A DNA stretch of 64,000 nucleotides from Alkalilimnicola sp. S0819 (GCF_009295635.1 NZ_WHIW01000007.1:62001-126000), one strand, 5' to 3'; shown: positions 7,601-15,916, counted from the stretch's first letter. Notes: generated by a model from the letters alone, not told the origin. Made by a program: numbers and translations.

Positions 7601-9304
7601 GCCAAGGCCAGTCACACCATCCGCATTACCGAGGCCAATGTGCCGCCTGACGTCACACTGAGCGCGGAGCAGGGCGGCGACACTCGCCAGCTGGTAGGCA
7701 ACCACGACGGCTTGGTGGTGATCCGCGCCACCGTCAACGACCCCAATAGCGGCGATACGCACCGTTACGACTGGAGCGGCGGCTCGTCACTGCTGGTCGA
7801 CACCGACGGCGATGCGGAAACCTTCACCCTCGATCCCTCCGCCCTCGCCGCGGGCACCTACAAGGTGCGGGTGACGGTGACCGATGACGGCGTACCGGCG
7901 GCGTCCCGCTCCGCCAGCCTGATACTGCGGGTCGTGCAGTCGCTGCCGGTGCTGGATGGCGCCAAAGACAGTGACGGCGACGGCATCGACGATGCCACCG
8001 AAGGGCTGGGGGATAGCGACGGCGACGGCATTCCGGACTACCTGGACGCCATCGACGATAGCCATGTGTTGCCCGAGCGGCTGGCGAACCAGCAGTCCTT
8101 CCTGGTGGAATGCGCGCCCAGTGCCCGCTGTCGCCTGGGCGAGAACGCCCTGCGAGGTGGCCACGGTGGCGCTCAGATCAGCAGTGAGGAGCTGAGCACG
8201 CTGCCGGGCCTGAGGAAAGACCCGGACTATGTCAACGTCGGCGGCACCTTCGACTTCGAGGCCGATGTGCCCACCGTGGGCGCCAGTCTGCAGGTCGTCA
8301 TCCCGCAGCGCGCTCCGGTGCCGCGTCAGGCGGTCTACCGCAAGTTCCGCAACGGCGGCTGGGGCGACTTCGTCAGCGATGCGCGCAACCGGCTGTACTC
8401 CGCCCCGGGTGTGCGCGGTTACTGCCCGCCCCCGGGCGACGCGGCCTGGCAGCCGGGCCTGAGCGCCGGTCACTGGTGCGTGCAGCTGCTGATCGAGGAC
8501 GGGGGCCCCAATGATGCCGATGGCATCGCCGACGGGGTGGTGGTCGATCCGGGCGGCGTCGGCCAGGCCGCCGATGTGGCGTACAACACCTCCGGCGGCG
8601 GTGGGGGCGGTGGCGCCTTGGGCCTGCCCATGCTGCTCCTGTTGCTGGGCGCCGTCCTGGCCCGCTTGCGCGGCGGGCTGCGGCTGCTCGGCGCCCTGGC
8701 CCTGATGCTGCTGCTGGCCAGCGGCCCGGCCCGGGCCACGCAGTGGCCCGAGGGGCTGTACCTGACCGGCGCCCTGGGGCATGCCAGCACTGATGTCGGT
8801 CGCGCGGATATGCAAAGTCGCTTTGCCGGCGAGGGGATCAGCGCCCAGGTGGAGGACGTGGACGGCGACCGACTCGGCTGGAGCCTGGGGCTGGGCTATG
8901 CCCTCGATGATCGCTGGGCGGTGGAGGCCGCTTATCTGGATCTGGGTGAGGTGGAGCTGGATTTCCGCGCACCCAGCACCGACGTGGATCTCGCGGAGGT
9001 ACATCCGGAATCCGGCCACGGTCTGGCCGTCTCTGGGCTCTTTCGCCATGGGTTGGGCCGCGGGTTCGGGCTGCGGGCGCGGCTGGGTGTGTTCGCGTGG
9101 CAGCAGGACTACGACACCGATCGGCGCAATGTGGGCCGGGTGGATGACGACCAGGCCAGCGGCGTCAGCGTCTATGGCGGTCTGGGGCTGGATTACCGGC
9201 TCAACGCGGCCTGGCGTCTCAGCGGGGAGTGGCAGCGTTTTGGGTTCGAGCGCGAAGATACCGATTTCTTCGTGCTGGGGCTGGAGTGGCGACCCGCGCG
9301 CTGA
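4694..9304 (+). CDS. Giant surface protein: TSP3 repeats, Calx-beta, GlyGly-CTERM-like segment and C-terminal OMP barrel
   Basis: A 1536-residue exported protein. The start at 4694 follows a GGGGGAAG ribosome site and opens a signal peptide (residues 1-29). Order: a beta-rich N-terminal region starting SHFRGG; a cadherin/dystroglycan-like segment (about 165-280, DATDPDAD type); 13 calcium-binding thrombospondin type 3 units (about 515-810, DSDGDGVPD); a Calx-beta domain (about 878-986); a PKD-like domain (about 987-1083); two more TSP3 motifs (about 1092-1125). A GlyGly-CTERM-like element follows at about 1299-1330 (SGGGGGGALGLP, a leucine-rich helix, then RLRGG). Instead of ending, the frame continues through a second signal-like helix ending in GPARA-TQW and an OmpA-like eight-strand barrel (about 1354-1536; alternating strands, final EWRPAR). 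Calcium-stabilised adhesin or matrix protein is the likely role. The order of tail and barrel is unusual. Confidence 0.85.
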   Translation: MRITRHRYFLTMLLLAGFALAAPGVTEASHFRGGLISWQPVDLDGDGQRNDVVVTVKTAWRLNAENSVTTLASSNGDGAAAPSFTQLSESTFDIGGKYTLQTTRLEARDLDPTVDYLVFYSSCCRIGNLENNANGSFKIQTIIALNNGNRAPQIEMPIIVDVPQKDADGNTLANWTYQVNATDPDADRVAYRLANADEMGGGSNPAGVAIDSSTGLITWTGSGSASAGLYSAGFVVEDLAGDGSVRSKTHVDLIFNLVDAQASSYTLDPRVPSTGNVVVQKGDSFEFDISGAAIDTISLGDIQGALTEPSENRYRFEPGEFGTGLEPGTYPITFDIQEAGKASSYATINFIVPDPDAPQVQNLNGDQAFFNLADGNPVAVDVGANALLSDPPDNLDLNGGYLKLNMSSGEAKDQLSISDQGNGPGQVGVAGNTVSYGGQAIGSIDATENGNGAALRVAFNTADATIPAVQAMLRALRYGHSDGTAAPQGERPMALYLEDADGKSNALNLSVLLDRDSDGDGIPDSIEGTGDADGDGIPNHLDLDSDGDGIPDAEEGYEDIDFDGIPNFLDLDSDGDGVPDSQERDTEGTDPYDAGDFVDSDGDGVPDYVENADGTDPNDAADYRDSDGDGVPDYVETRAGTDPNDAASYTDGDGDQVPDYVETHLDGTDPGDGADYKDSDGDGVPDRVELIAGTDPGDPADYPDSDGDGVPDYVETFRDATDPNDAGSAKDSDGDGVPDYVETELDGTDPADDRSYADSDGDGVPDFVEVHVDGTDPHDGGDFRDSDGDGVPDHVERLEGTDPHDGSDFPFIEASENATGLYTRVSLDRLVALGLIGEADRAACCGDYPSSGGDPLFPPGRNVLTWAGDGRNVLKLNPLVSLGKDQVLTEGQSGSFSIYLNGEAPSYPLTVNYTVGGTADGADHDLTDGSVSFAAGERVKTVTYNITDDGVSEGEETIVIRLDDALNLGAKASHTIRITEANVPPDVTLSAEQGGDTRQLVGNHDGLVVIRATVNDPNSGDTHRYDWSGGSSLLVDTDGDAETFTLDPSALAAGTYKVRVTVTDDGVPAASRSASLILRVVQSLPVLDGAKDSDGDGIDDATEGLGDSDGDGIPDYLDAIDDSHVLPERLANQQSFLVECAPSARCRLGENALRGGHGGAQISSEELSTLPGLRKDPDYVNVGGTFDFEADVPTVGASLQVVIPQRAPVPRQAVYRKFRNGGWGDFVSDARNRLYSAPGVRGYCPPPGDAAWQPGLSAGHWCVQLLIEDGGPNDADGIADGVVVDPGGVGQAADVAYNTSGGGGGGGALGLPMLLLLLGAVLARLRGGLRLLGALALMLLLASGPARATQWPEGLYLTGALGHASTDVGRADMQSRFAGEGISAQVEDVDGDRLGWSLGLGYALDDRWAVEAAYLDLGEVELDFRAPSTDVDLAEVHPESGHGLAVSGLFRHGLGRGFGLRARLGVFAWQQDYDTDRRNVGRVDDDQASGVSVYGGLGLDYRLNAAWRLSGEWQRFGFEREDTDFFVLGLEWRPAR
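6236..7125 (+). repeat. Thrombospondin type 3 coding repeat array
   Basis: Thirteen in-frame units carry D-x-D-x-D-G-(I/V)-P motifs. The later ones are near-regular 78-81 bp units reading DSDGDGVPDYVE followed by a GTDP/TDP turn and a spacer. The DNA of the central units (about 6410-7100) is highly similar, which points to expansion by tandem duplication. Each unit is expected to bind calcium; the array is a stiff spacer between surface domains. Confidence 0.9.
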
Positions 9305-9390
9305 GCGCCCCCGAACCGGGGCGGCCCCGGGGTCCGGCGACTTCGCCTTCGGCCCCATGGCTCCGGCGCACTAGAGGCATGGCTCCGGCG

Positions 9391-9412
9391 GGGCAGCGCG
9401 GCCGCGCTGCCC
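9391..9412. repeat. Perfect 22-bp palindrome after the surface protein gene
   Basis: GGGCAGCGCGG is followed directly by its reverse complement. It lies between convergent genes and could fold as a hairpin in either transcript, so a bidirectional terminator role is possible; no T-run is present. Just before it CATGGCTCCGGCG occurs twice (9356 and 9379). Confidence 0.5.
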
Positions 9413-9418
9413 TGTAGG

Positions 9419-9455
9419 GGCTATCGTGCAGCAGGATGATGCTCCTTCGATAGCC
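9419..9455 (-). terminator. Inverted repeat downstream of the DUF6789-like gene
   Basis: GGCTATCG (9419-9426) and CGATAGCC (9448-9455) are perfect 8-bp arms around a 21-base loop. They sit directly after the stop of the minus-strand membrane protein gene at 9459. It is a possible terminator without a strong T-run. Confidence 0.35.
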
Positions 9456-9458
9456 GAT

Positions 9459-9905
9459 TCAGAGGCTGCGCAGCCAGTGGAAGCCCCAGCCGAGCACGGC
9501 GCCGTAGACCAGGTGTGCCAGCAGGGTCATTATTGGCACCGCGAGCCCGAAGCCCAGCCCGAACAGCCCCGAACCGGCCAGCGGCATGACCACGATCATC
9601 AGCAGCAACCAGGCCAGGGTGCCGAACAACAGCCCCTGGCGCAGGCCGCTGTGACGGGGCGCGACGCCGCGGCTCCACAGGGCGAACAGCACGCCCCAAA
9701 GCACCACACCGACGAAGAAATGCATCACCCAGCCGCTGAACCGCCGGTCCGGGGTGCCCAGCAGCTCGTTGGCGGCCAGGTTGAGGATCTCGATGGGCTG
9801 AAACTCCGTCATGATGCCCATGGACAATCGAAAGACCATCAGCAGGGACAGCACCACGGTGGCGGTCAGCCCCGCCAGTACGCCTCTTCCCAGATCTGCG
9901 AGCAT
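9459..9905 (-). CDS. Four-helix membrane protein (DUF6789-like)
   Basis: A 148-residue integral membrane protein with about four hydrophobic helices (near residues 9-30, 52-75, 82-103 and 115-140). It resembles the uncharacterised DUF6789 family, which often sits near respiratory genes; I assign the family by general pattern only. The start at 9905 is chosen over the longer frame to 9989 because GGAGGG lies just upstream and the protein begins cleanly as MLADLGRGVLAG. It lies beside the hydrolase and cytochrome oxidase block on the same strand. No catalytic motif is visible. Confidence 0.75.
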   Translation of the reverse strand: MLADLGRGVLAGLTATVVLSLLMVFRLSMGIMTEFQPIEILNLAANELLGTPDRRFSGWVMHFFVGVVLWGVLFALWSRGVAPRHSGLRQGLLFGTLAWLLLMIVVMPLAGSGLFGLGFGLAVPIMTLLAHLVYGAVLGWGFHWLRSL

Positions 9906-9990
9906 AGCCGCCCTCCTGTGCTTGGTGTGGCCGCGGGCGTTGTCGCCTTCAGTCATCCTAGGATATGGAGTCTGCGACCAGACGTGCAAC

Positions 9991-10028
9991 GCGTGGGCCG
10001 CGGCGAGTGGAAACGCCGCGGCCCACGC
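9991..10028 (-). terminator. Strong hairpin after the lipoprotein hydrolase gene
   Basis: Fifteen-base arms (9991-10005 and 10014-10028; GCGTGGGCCGCGGCG and its complement) flank an 8-base loop, directly after the minus-strand stop at 10032. The stem is perfect, but no clear T-run follows on the minus strand. It probably ends the oxidase-hydrolase transcript. Confidence 0.55.
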
Positions 10029-10031
10029 CCC

Positions 10032-11159
10032 CTACGGCCCCTGATCCGTGTCTTCCCGGCAGGTTTCGCGCCTTGCCGCTTCCAGCAAGGCCACCGCCGC
10101 TCGCCACAGTGAAAAGGCGTCGGCCAGGCCGGGCTGAACGTCCACATGGCCGATACCCGAGACCACGAACAGGCGCGCCCGCCCGGGGGCCGCGGCCGCG
10201 GCCAGGGCCACGCTGTGCGAGGGCGGGATCACCGGGTCGTCTTCGCCGTGGATCAGTACCAGGCAGGCCTGGAGCGTGGACAGGTCCCGATGCGCCAGGT
10301 CCAGGGCACGGATCTCGCGTTGAAGCACCGCCGGCAGTCCCGCGATGAGCGGGGCCACTCGCTCCGGGTCGCGATTGTTCACCAGCGCCAGGACGCGCTG
10401 GCCCGCCGGCGTCAGTTGGGCGCGCAGATCGCTGATGTCCGCCCACCTGGCCGTGAGTTTGCGCCGGGCGATGCGTCGCAGCAGTTCCGCGTCCTCGTCG
10501 CGGGGGAGCTGCGCGGCATGGCTGGCCAGGATCAGCCAACGGCCCAGTTCATTGGGCGCGCCCGCCGCAGCGCCGAGCGCGTCATGCCCGGTCGTGGCGA
10601 AGCGGATGACTTCCACCAGATCATGGTAGCCGCCGATGGCGAGGATGAATTCCGCCTCCGCCCCCTCGGCCATGGCCGCCAGCATGGCGGGCCCCACCGA
10701 ATAGCTGATGGCGGCCAGGCCCTGCCGGAGTTCGCTGTGCTCGGCAAGGAAGGCCAGGCTGGCGGTGATCGCGTCGACGTCTTCACGGCTGACGGAGAAC
10801 CGCGTCAGCCCCGGGATCTGGGGGACAAGCACCTGGAAACGGGCCTGGGCGAGCTGGCCGGCGAAGCGGCGCAGTTGCGGGTCCGATTTGCCGTGCCTGG
10901 TGAAGCCGTGCACCAGGACAAGTGCGGCGCGTGCTTCACCCGCGGCCGGGTACAGATCCGCTCGGTAGCGCCGCGCCTCGCCGGGGTAGCTGACTTCCCG
11001 CGCGGGCGTGGGCAGGGCTTCGGGCGGCGCATCCGCCATGGCCGCCACCAGCCGGGCCGCGCTCCCCCAGCGTTCAAGGTGGCCGCAACCCGCCAGGGTG
11101 GCGCACAGCAGCATGAGCCCGGCGGCGCGGGCCCCTCGAGACGCGGAGCTTTTCGGCAT
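10032..11159 (-). CDS. Lipoprotein alpha/beta hydrolase
   Basis: A predicted membrane-anchored alpha/beta-hydrolase of 375 residues. The start at 11159 gives a lipoprotein signal (MPKSSASRG, hydrophobic run, lipobox LAGC). The fold signs are LVLVHGFTRHG (oxyanion loop), a nucleophile-elbow-like AISYSVGP where the serine sits in S-x-S-x-G rather than canonical G-x-S-x-G, an acid in HGEDDPVIPP, and the late histidine in GIGHVDVQ. The substrate is unknown; esterase or thioesterase are possible. It follows the small oxidase-associated membrane protein by about 57 bp on the same strand, so it may be transcribed with the oxidase genes, though nothing in its sequence links it to heme or copper. Confidence 0.8.
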   Translation of the reverse strand: MPKSSASRGARAAGLMLLCATLAGCGHLERWGSAARLVAAMADAPPEALPTPAREVSYPGEARRYRADLYPAAGEARAALVLVHGFTRHGKSDPQLRRFAGQLAQARFQVLVPQIPGLTRFSVSREDVDAITASLAFLAEHSELRQGLAAISYSVGPAMLAAMAEGAEAEFILAIGGYHDLVEVIRFATTGHDALGAAAGAPNELGRWLILASHAAQLPRDEDAELLRRIARRKLTARWADISDLRAQLTPAGQRVLALVNNRDPERVAPLIAGLPAVLQREIRALDLAHRDLSTLQACLVLIHGEDDPVIPPSHSVALAAAAAPGRARLFVVSGIGHVDVQPGLADAFSLWRAAVALLEAARRETCREDTDQGP

Positions 11160-11216
11160 GGATACAGGCTTGGGGCACGGTGGCCATGGGATCAATGGCC
11201 CGGGGGGCGGTTTCGC

Positions 11217-11552
11217 TCACAGGCAGGGGCTGGCGAAGGGCAGGGCGAAGAGCGTCCAGGTCACCGCGACCAGGGCGATTACCGTGGCGCTCGCCCCCGC
11301 CAGTGGAATGATGCCGCTGCCCCGGCGCAGCGCCAATAGCAGCGCGAGCAGCGCCAGCACGGCGCCGACGGTGCCCAGCCACAGGCCGAGGCGGATCGGG
11401 TCCATCACGACCCAGTGCAGCGTGTTCCAGGCTCGCGCGCAGCCCACGGAAAGAAACACGTAGCTGCCCAGGAAATGCCCGCTCCAGATCAGCAGCGGTG
11501 CGAGCAGGGCGGTGAGCAGGTTCTGGCCGGCGGTTCCGGGCATCTCAGGCAA
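11217..11552 (-). CDS. Small three-helix membrane protein of the oxidase operon
   Basis: A 111-residue protein with about three transmembrane helices (near residues 10-35, 55-75 and 85-105). It overlaps the last 8 bp of the cytochrome oxidase subunit I gene, so it is translationally coupled to it. It resembles small uncharacterised proteins that follow fused subunit I+III genes in caa3 loci. A role in oxidase assembly or as a small subunit is inference from position. Two cysteines (CARA and the C-terminal PCL) are present but no metal motif is recognised. Confidence 0.75.
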   Translation of the reverse strand: MPEMPGTAGQNLLTALLAPLLIWSGHFLGSYVFLSVGCARAWNTLHWVVMDPIRLGLWLGTVGAVLALLALLLALRRGSGIIPLAGASATVIALVAVTWTLFALPFASPCL

Positions 11553-14007
11553 GCCCGGGCAGGATCAGCGCCGGCAGGAGCAGGAACAGCCCCTGGGCCA
11601 CGGTGTAGTGCCAGAGCAGCGCCAGCACGCCCAGCTCGCTGGCCAGGGCCGCATCCGCGGCGCGCGTGGAAAGATACACCGCGGCGGCCAGACTGGCCGC
11701 CATGAACAGCGACTGCATGCCCAGCATCGCGGTGAGGGTGGCGTCGTAGGCGTGGCGCGTGGCCTCCAGGCCGCCGACGCTCCACGCCGCCCAGGCGAGC
11801 GCCGCGCCCAGCACCAGCAGCAGTGCGCCGGAGGCCAGATACGCCCGGTGCCGGCGCAGGGCGACTTCGCCTCGGCGAGCCGCCTGCAGCACAGCGCTCG
11901 ATAGCAGCATGGCCAGCAGCGCGGCCAGGCCGAGCTCGCTGTGCAGGGTCGGCAGGTTCGCCGGTGGCCACTGCGGCGTGGCCGTCCAGTAGAACAGATA
12001 GCCGAACAGCAGGGCGCTGGCGGTGGTGGCGGCGGCGGCCAGCGCGAACAAGGTGCCCCACCAGCCCGGCCGGCGCGGACACAGGCTCTGCAGGGGCAGC
12101 TGCCGAGCCTCGCTCAGGGCATGTCGGCCGGGCGCGATGCGATGGCGTCGGGCCCAGTCGCAGGCGGTCGCCAGCACGGCGAGCAGGGCCGCGGCGGTGA
12201 GCCAGTACAGACCGGCCAGCATGCCGATGAACACCAGCGCGGTCAGTGCCGCCAGCAGCAGCGGCGCCCAGGTATTGCCGGGCAGGACGATGAGTTGGCG
12301 GGGCTGGGCATAGAGCACGCTGGTGCCGAGTATTTCGCGCCGCCCCGGGTTGTCATGGCCCAGGTAGTGCGCGCCGGCGGCCTGCTCGGTACCCAGCGCC
12401 GGATTGCGCCACAGGGGGTTGCGCCCCCGGACGTGGGGGATGGAGGCGAAGTTGTAGGCCGGTGGCGGCAGGGGCATGGCCCATTCCAGCGTGTCGGCCT
12501 GCCAGGGGTTGCGCCGGCTGGGCCGGCCATGGACGAGGTGCAGCAGGACATCGACGAAGAAGGCGGCGGTGCCGATGGCGAGCAGAAAGCCGCCCACCGA
12601 GGAGAGCAGGTTCAGACCGTCCCAGCCCAGCCCGGGTGAGTACAGATAAATGCGCCGTGGCATGCCCAGAAGACCGGTCAGGTGCATCATCAGGAAGGTG
12701 AGGTTGAAGCCGATGAACATCAGATAAAAGCCCACCCGGCCCAGCCGCGCCGACGGGCGCCGGCCGCTGAAATGGGGCAACCAGTAGTAGATGCCCCCGA
12801 TCAGCGGGAACACCAGCCCGCCGATGAGCACATAGTGGAGATGGGCCACCACGAAGTGCGTGTCATGGACCTGCAGGTCAAAGGGCACCAGCGCCACCAT
12901 CACCCCGGTCAGCCCCCCCAGCACGAAAATGAAGAAGAAGCCGTAGACATAGAGCATGGGCACGCTATGGCGCGGGCGGGAACGCCAGAGGGTGGCGATC
13001 CAGGTGAACACCTGCATGCCGGTGGGAATGGTGATCGCCATGCTGGCCGCGGAGAAGAAGCTCAGGGCCAGGTAGGGGATGCCGACCGCATACATGTGGT
13101 GCACCCAGAGCCCGAAGCTGAGAAAGCCCGTGGCCACCAGGGCCACCACCACCGCGGTGTAGCTGGCCAGCGGGCGCCGGGCGAACACGGGGATCAGGGT
13201 GGACAGGATGCCGGCGGCGGGCAGGAAGATGATGTACACCTCCGGGTGGCCGAACAGCCAGAACAGATGCTGCCAGAGCAGCGGATCGCCGCCCCCGGCG
13301 GGCGAGAAGAAGGGCAGGCCGAAGGCGCGCTCGAGCTCCAGCAGCACGCTGCCCAGGATCAGCGGCGGAAAGCCGAACAGGATCATCGTGCTCACCACCA
13401 GCATGGCCCAGACGAACACCGGCATGTCCTGCAGGCGCATGCCCGGTGCGCGGGTGATGAGTATGCTGCTGATCAGTTCGACGGCGCCACAGATCGCCGA
13501 GACCTCTGCCAGGGTCACCCCCATCAGCCAGAAATCCGCCCCCTTGCCCGGTGCGTAATCGGGCCCGCTGAGCGGGGTGTACATGAACCAGCCGCCATCC
13601 GGCGCCGCCCCGAACAGCAGGCTGCTGTAGAGCAGCAGGCCGCCGCCCAGGTAGCACCAGTAGCCGTAGGCGCTGAGGCGGGGAAACACCAGGTCGCGGC
13701 TGCCGATCATCTTCGGCACCAGGTACATGGCGAGCCCCTCCGCCGCCGGCACGGCGAACAGGAACATCATGGTGGTGCCGTGCAGGGTGAACAGCTGGTT
13801 GTAGGTGTCCCGGTCGACGAAGTCGTTGTCGGGCAGCGCAAGCTGGGTGCGGATCAGCATGGCCAGCAGGCCGCTCACGGCGAAGAAGCAGAAGCCGGTG
13901 ATCAGAAAGCGCCGGCCGACATTGCTGTGGTTCACCACCGTGAGCTGGGCCAGCCCCGGCGGGCAGCCCCAGACAGCCTGCAGCTGGCGGTGCAGTCGCT
14001 GGTTCAT
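11545..14007 (-). CDS. ctaD: Cytochrome c oxidase subunit I fused to subunit III (caa3 type)
   Basis: The catalytic subunit of an aa3-type heme-copper oxidase that reduces oxygen to water at the inner membrane and pumps protons. The ATG at 14007 overlaps the subunit II stop (ATGA), giving 820 residues; the frame extends far upstream but that part is antisense to nothing real and overlaps coxB. The subunit I core spans about 1-560: a heme a ligand region near FTLHGTTMMF, WLFGHPEVYIIFLP with the CuB histidine and the cross-linked tyrosine, HHMYAVG for the other CuB histidines, and HFVVAHLHYVL for the heme a3/a histidines. The C-terminal about 200 residues contain further helices like subunit III. 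The I+III fusion is a known arrangement. Confidence 0.93.
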   Translation of the reverse strand: MNQRLHRQLQAVWGCPPGLAQLTVVNHSNVGRRFLITGFCFFAVSGLLAMLIRTQLALPDNDFVDRDTYNQLFTLHGTTMMFLFAVPAAEGLAMYLVPKMIGSRDLVFPRLSAYGYWCYLGGGLLLYSSLLFGAAPDGGWFMYTPLSGPDYAPGKGADFWLMGVTLAEVSAICGAVELISSILITRAPGMRLQDMPVFVWAMLVVSTMILFGFPPLILGSVLLELERAFGLPFFSPAGGGDPLLWQHLFWLFGHPEVYIIFLPAAGILSTLIPVFARRPLASYTAVVVALVATGFLSFGLWVHHMYAVGIPYLALSFFSAASMAITIPTGMQVFTWIATLWRSRPRHSVPMLYVYGFFFIFVLGGLTGVMVALVPFDLQVHDTHFVVAHLHYVLIGGLVFPLIGGIYYWLPHFSGRRPSARLGRVGFYLMFIGFNLTFLMMHLTGLLGMPRRIYLYSPGLGWDGLNLLSSVGGFLLAIGTAAFFVDVLLHLVHGRPSRRNPWQADTLEWAMPLPPPAYNFASIPHVRGRNPLWRNPALGTEQAAGAHYLGHDNPGRREILGTSVLYAQPRQLIVLPGNTWAPLLLAALTALVFIGMLAGLYWLTAAALLAVLATACDWARRHRIAPGRHALSEARQLPLQSLCPRRPGWWGTLFALAAAATTASALLFGYLFYWTATPQWPPANLPTLHSELGLAALLAMLLSSAVLQAARRGEVALRRHRAYLASGALLLVLGAALAWAAWSVGGLEATRHAYDATLTAMLGMQSLFMAASLAAAVYLSTRAADAALASELGVLALLWHYTVAQGLFLLLPALILPGLA

Positions 14008-15038
14008 TCCAGGCCCTGCAGATAGCTGGCGATGGCGCGCAGCCGCTGGCCGGACGCCGGCGCCACGGTTTCCTCGGCGAGCCAGTCCGGCGCCTGGTGG
14101 GCGCGGCGAATCCAGTCGGCCATGCCCTCGGCCGCCCCCAGGCCACCGGCCGCTTCCGGCGTGTGTGCCCGGCGCAGTCGCCAGCGACTGGCCACATGGG
14201 TGAGGTCCGGCCCCGCGCTGCCCCATGCCCCGGTGCCGCGGATGCGATGACAGGCCCCACAGCCGGCTTGCTCGAAGGCGCGCCGGCCGCGCCGGGCCAG
14301 CGCCGTGGTGGGCTCGGCGGCCGGGCGCGCCTGGGCCTGGAGCCAGGCATCGAATTCCGTCCTGGGCTGGGCCACCACCACGAAGCTCATGCGCGCGTGC
14401 TCGGCGCCGCAGAATTCGGCGCACTGCCCGCGAAAGACGCCGGCTTGATCCGCGCGCAGCTGGATGTGGGTGGCGCGGCCGGGGATCAGGTCCCGCTTGC
14501 CGGCCAAGCGTGGCACCCAGAAGCTGTGGATGACATCGCCGCTGGCCAGTGTCAGGTCCACCGTTTCGCCCACCGGCAGGTGCAGCACGCCGGCGCTGTG
14601 CAGGCCGCCATGCTGCGGGTAGCTGAACCGCCACCAGAAGCTCTGGGCGCTGACCCGTATCTGCAGCCCCGCGGCCCGCGCCTCCACCGACGGCGCCCCC
14701 AGGCTATGGCCGTAGATCTGCAGCGCGCTCAAGCTGACGATGGGCAGCGCCACGCCGCCGCCGACGATGAGCAGCAGGCGGGGGGCGGGGCGCTCATGGC
14801 GCGGCAGCCTCGCGGCCAGCAGGGCCAGCAGCATGACCAGCCCGAGTACCGCCACGGCGCCCCAGAGCATCAGCCACCACAGGCTCGCCGCCGCCTCGGC
14901 CTGGGGGCCGGCGGGCTGCAGGGCCGACTGCGTGCCCTTGCAGCCGGTCAGGGCCAGTGCCGCAAGCACCGGGCCGATGCAAGCGCCGCGTGCGATGCGG
15001 GGGGAGGGCGCGCGGAGCCTGGCGGGTGTTTGGTCCAT
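14004..15038 (-). CDS. coxB: Cytochrome c oxidase subunit II with C-terminal cytochrome c domain
   Basis: This subunit receives electrons from cytochrome c at a CuA centre and passes them to subunit I. The start at 15038 follows GGGGGAATC and opens a lipoprotein-type signal (LAALALTGCKG). Two membrane helices come next (about 50-75 and 85-110). The CuA domain shows VIHSFWVP and CAEFCGAEHARM with the two cysteines, histidines and methionine expected for CuA. A linker then leads to a heme-binding cytochrome c domain (CGACH, about residue 253), which makes this a caa3-type enzyme. The product is 344 residues. The stop overlaps the ctaD start. Confidence 0.94.
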   Translation of the reverse strand: MDQTPARLRAPSPRIARGACIGPVLAALALTGCKGTQSALQPAGPQAEAAASLWWLMLWGAVAVLGLVMLLALLAARLPRHERPAPRLLLIVGGGVALPIVSLSALQIYGHSLGAPSVEARAAGLQIRVSAQSFWWRFSYPQHGGLHSAGVLHLPVGETVDLTLASGDVIHSFWVPRLAGKRDLIPGRATHIQLRADQAGVFRGQCAEFCGAEHARMSFVVVAQPRTEFDAWLQAQARPAAEPTTALARRGRRAFEQAGCGACHRIRGTGAWGSAGPDLTHVASRWRLRRAHTPEAAGGLGAAEGMADWIRRAHQAPDWLAEETVAPASGQRLRAIASYLQGLE

Positions 15039-15058
15039 GACGATTCCCGGGGGGGTGC

Positions 15059-15757
15059 TCAGACCCAGCCCGCGCCGCGCATGTAGGGGGGGAAGACCTG
15101 AACGTGGAAGGCCAGTGCCCGGCCGGCCGCGGCGTTCTCGGCCGCGACGCGCAGGGCGGCACGTTCCGCCTCGGAGGTGGCGCCTCCCCAGACGTGCACC
15201 TGCTCGCCGTCGACGATGACGTTCAGCGCATGGGTAAGGCCGGGTACCTGACGCAGGCTGTTCATTACCCGGTCCCGCAGTTCCCGCTCGTCGCCGGGCG
15301 GCTCCGGCTGGTGGCGTTCCCGCGTCGCCAGCACCTGAACCAGGTTCGCGCGGCTCACGATGCCCACGGGGCGCCCTTCGCGCAGCACCGGCACCCGTTT
15401 GATGCGGTGGCCTTCGAGCAGATCGGCGATGTCGCCCAGGGGCGTTTCCTCGTCCACCGCGATCACCTCTTTGCTCATCAGGTCCCGGGCGGTCCGGCCA
15501 TGAGCGCGCAGGTAATCGCGCAGGCTTGCCTGGTCGGTCTCGAACAGTCCCAGCCACCAACTGCGCCGGGGCTCCGTGCCCAGCTCCGCCCGGCGCAACA
15601 GATCGCCCTCGCTGACCATGCCCGTGACATGCCCCGTCGCATCCAGCACCGGTACGGCGCTGATGCCGTGCGTCAGCAGGCAGCGAGCTATGTCGTCGAT
15701 GGGCGTGTCGAGGTTCACGGTGATCACCGGGGCGCTCATGATATCCGCTGCCTTCAT
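15059..15757 (-). CDS. CBS-pair and BON domain protein
   Basis: A 232-residue soluble protein. Two CBS domains (about 1-60 and 85-145; MKAADIMSAPVITV, RDLMSKEVIAV, RIKRVPVLREGRPVGIVSR) form a Bateman module that usually binds an adenine nucleotide. A BON-like domain (about 155-220; LRDRVMNSLRQVPG, VHVWGGATSEAERAAL) follows. It begins just upstream of subunit II on the same strand with a 20-bp gap, so it probably leads the oxidase operon. A sensor of energy state or a stress-related partner is a guess from domain content. The region before 15757 contains no strong promoter that I can pick. Confidence 0.9.
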   Translation of the reverse strand: MKAADIMSAPVITVNLDTPIDDIARCLLTHGISAVPVLDATGHVTGMVSEGDLLRRAELGTEPRRSWWLGLFETDQASLRDYLRAHGRTARDLMSKEVIAVDEETPLGDIADLLEGHRIKRVPVLREGRPVGIVSRANLVQVLATRERHQPEPPGDERELRDRVMNSLRQVPGLTHALNVIVDGEQVHVWGGATSEAERAALRVAAENAAAGRALAFHVQVFPPYMRGAGWV

Positions 15758-15916
15758 CCCAGCCTCCGTTGTTGCCTGTCGGCTCTGTCATAACCGGGAA
15801 TGTGGGTGCTCGGAGAAAGACATACACCGTCACCCCGACGCCGCTTGTCCTGGGGCTCGAGCGTTCCCAAAGCAGATGGAGGGGCGGAGGCGGCAACTCA
15901 AGCGAGCGGGGTGAGC

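Noticed and set aside
4610-7762. Very long minus-strand open frame opposite the giant surface protein
   Set aside because: It is antisense to the TSP3 gene, and is open only because the repetitive GC-rich codons of the real gene lack stop complements. Its protein is Ile/Val/Gly-His repetitive with no family.
12682-14025. Plus-strand frame of 447 codons opposite ctaD
   Set aside because: Low-complexity Gln/Gly/His-rich shadow of an obvious membrane protein gene.
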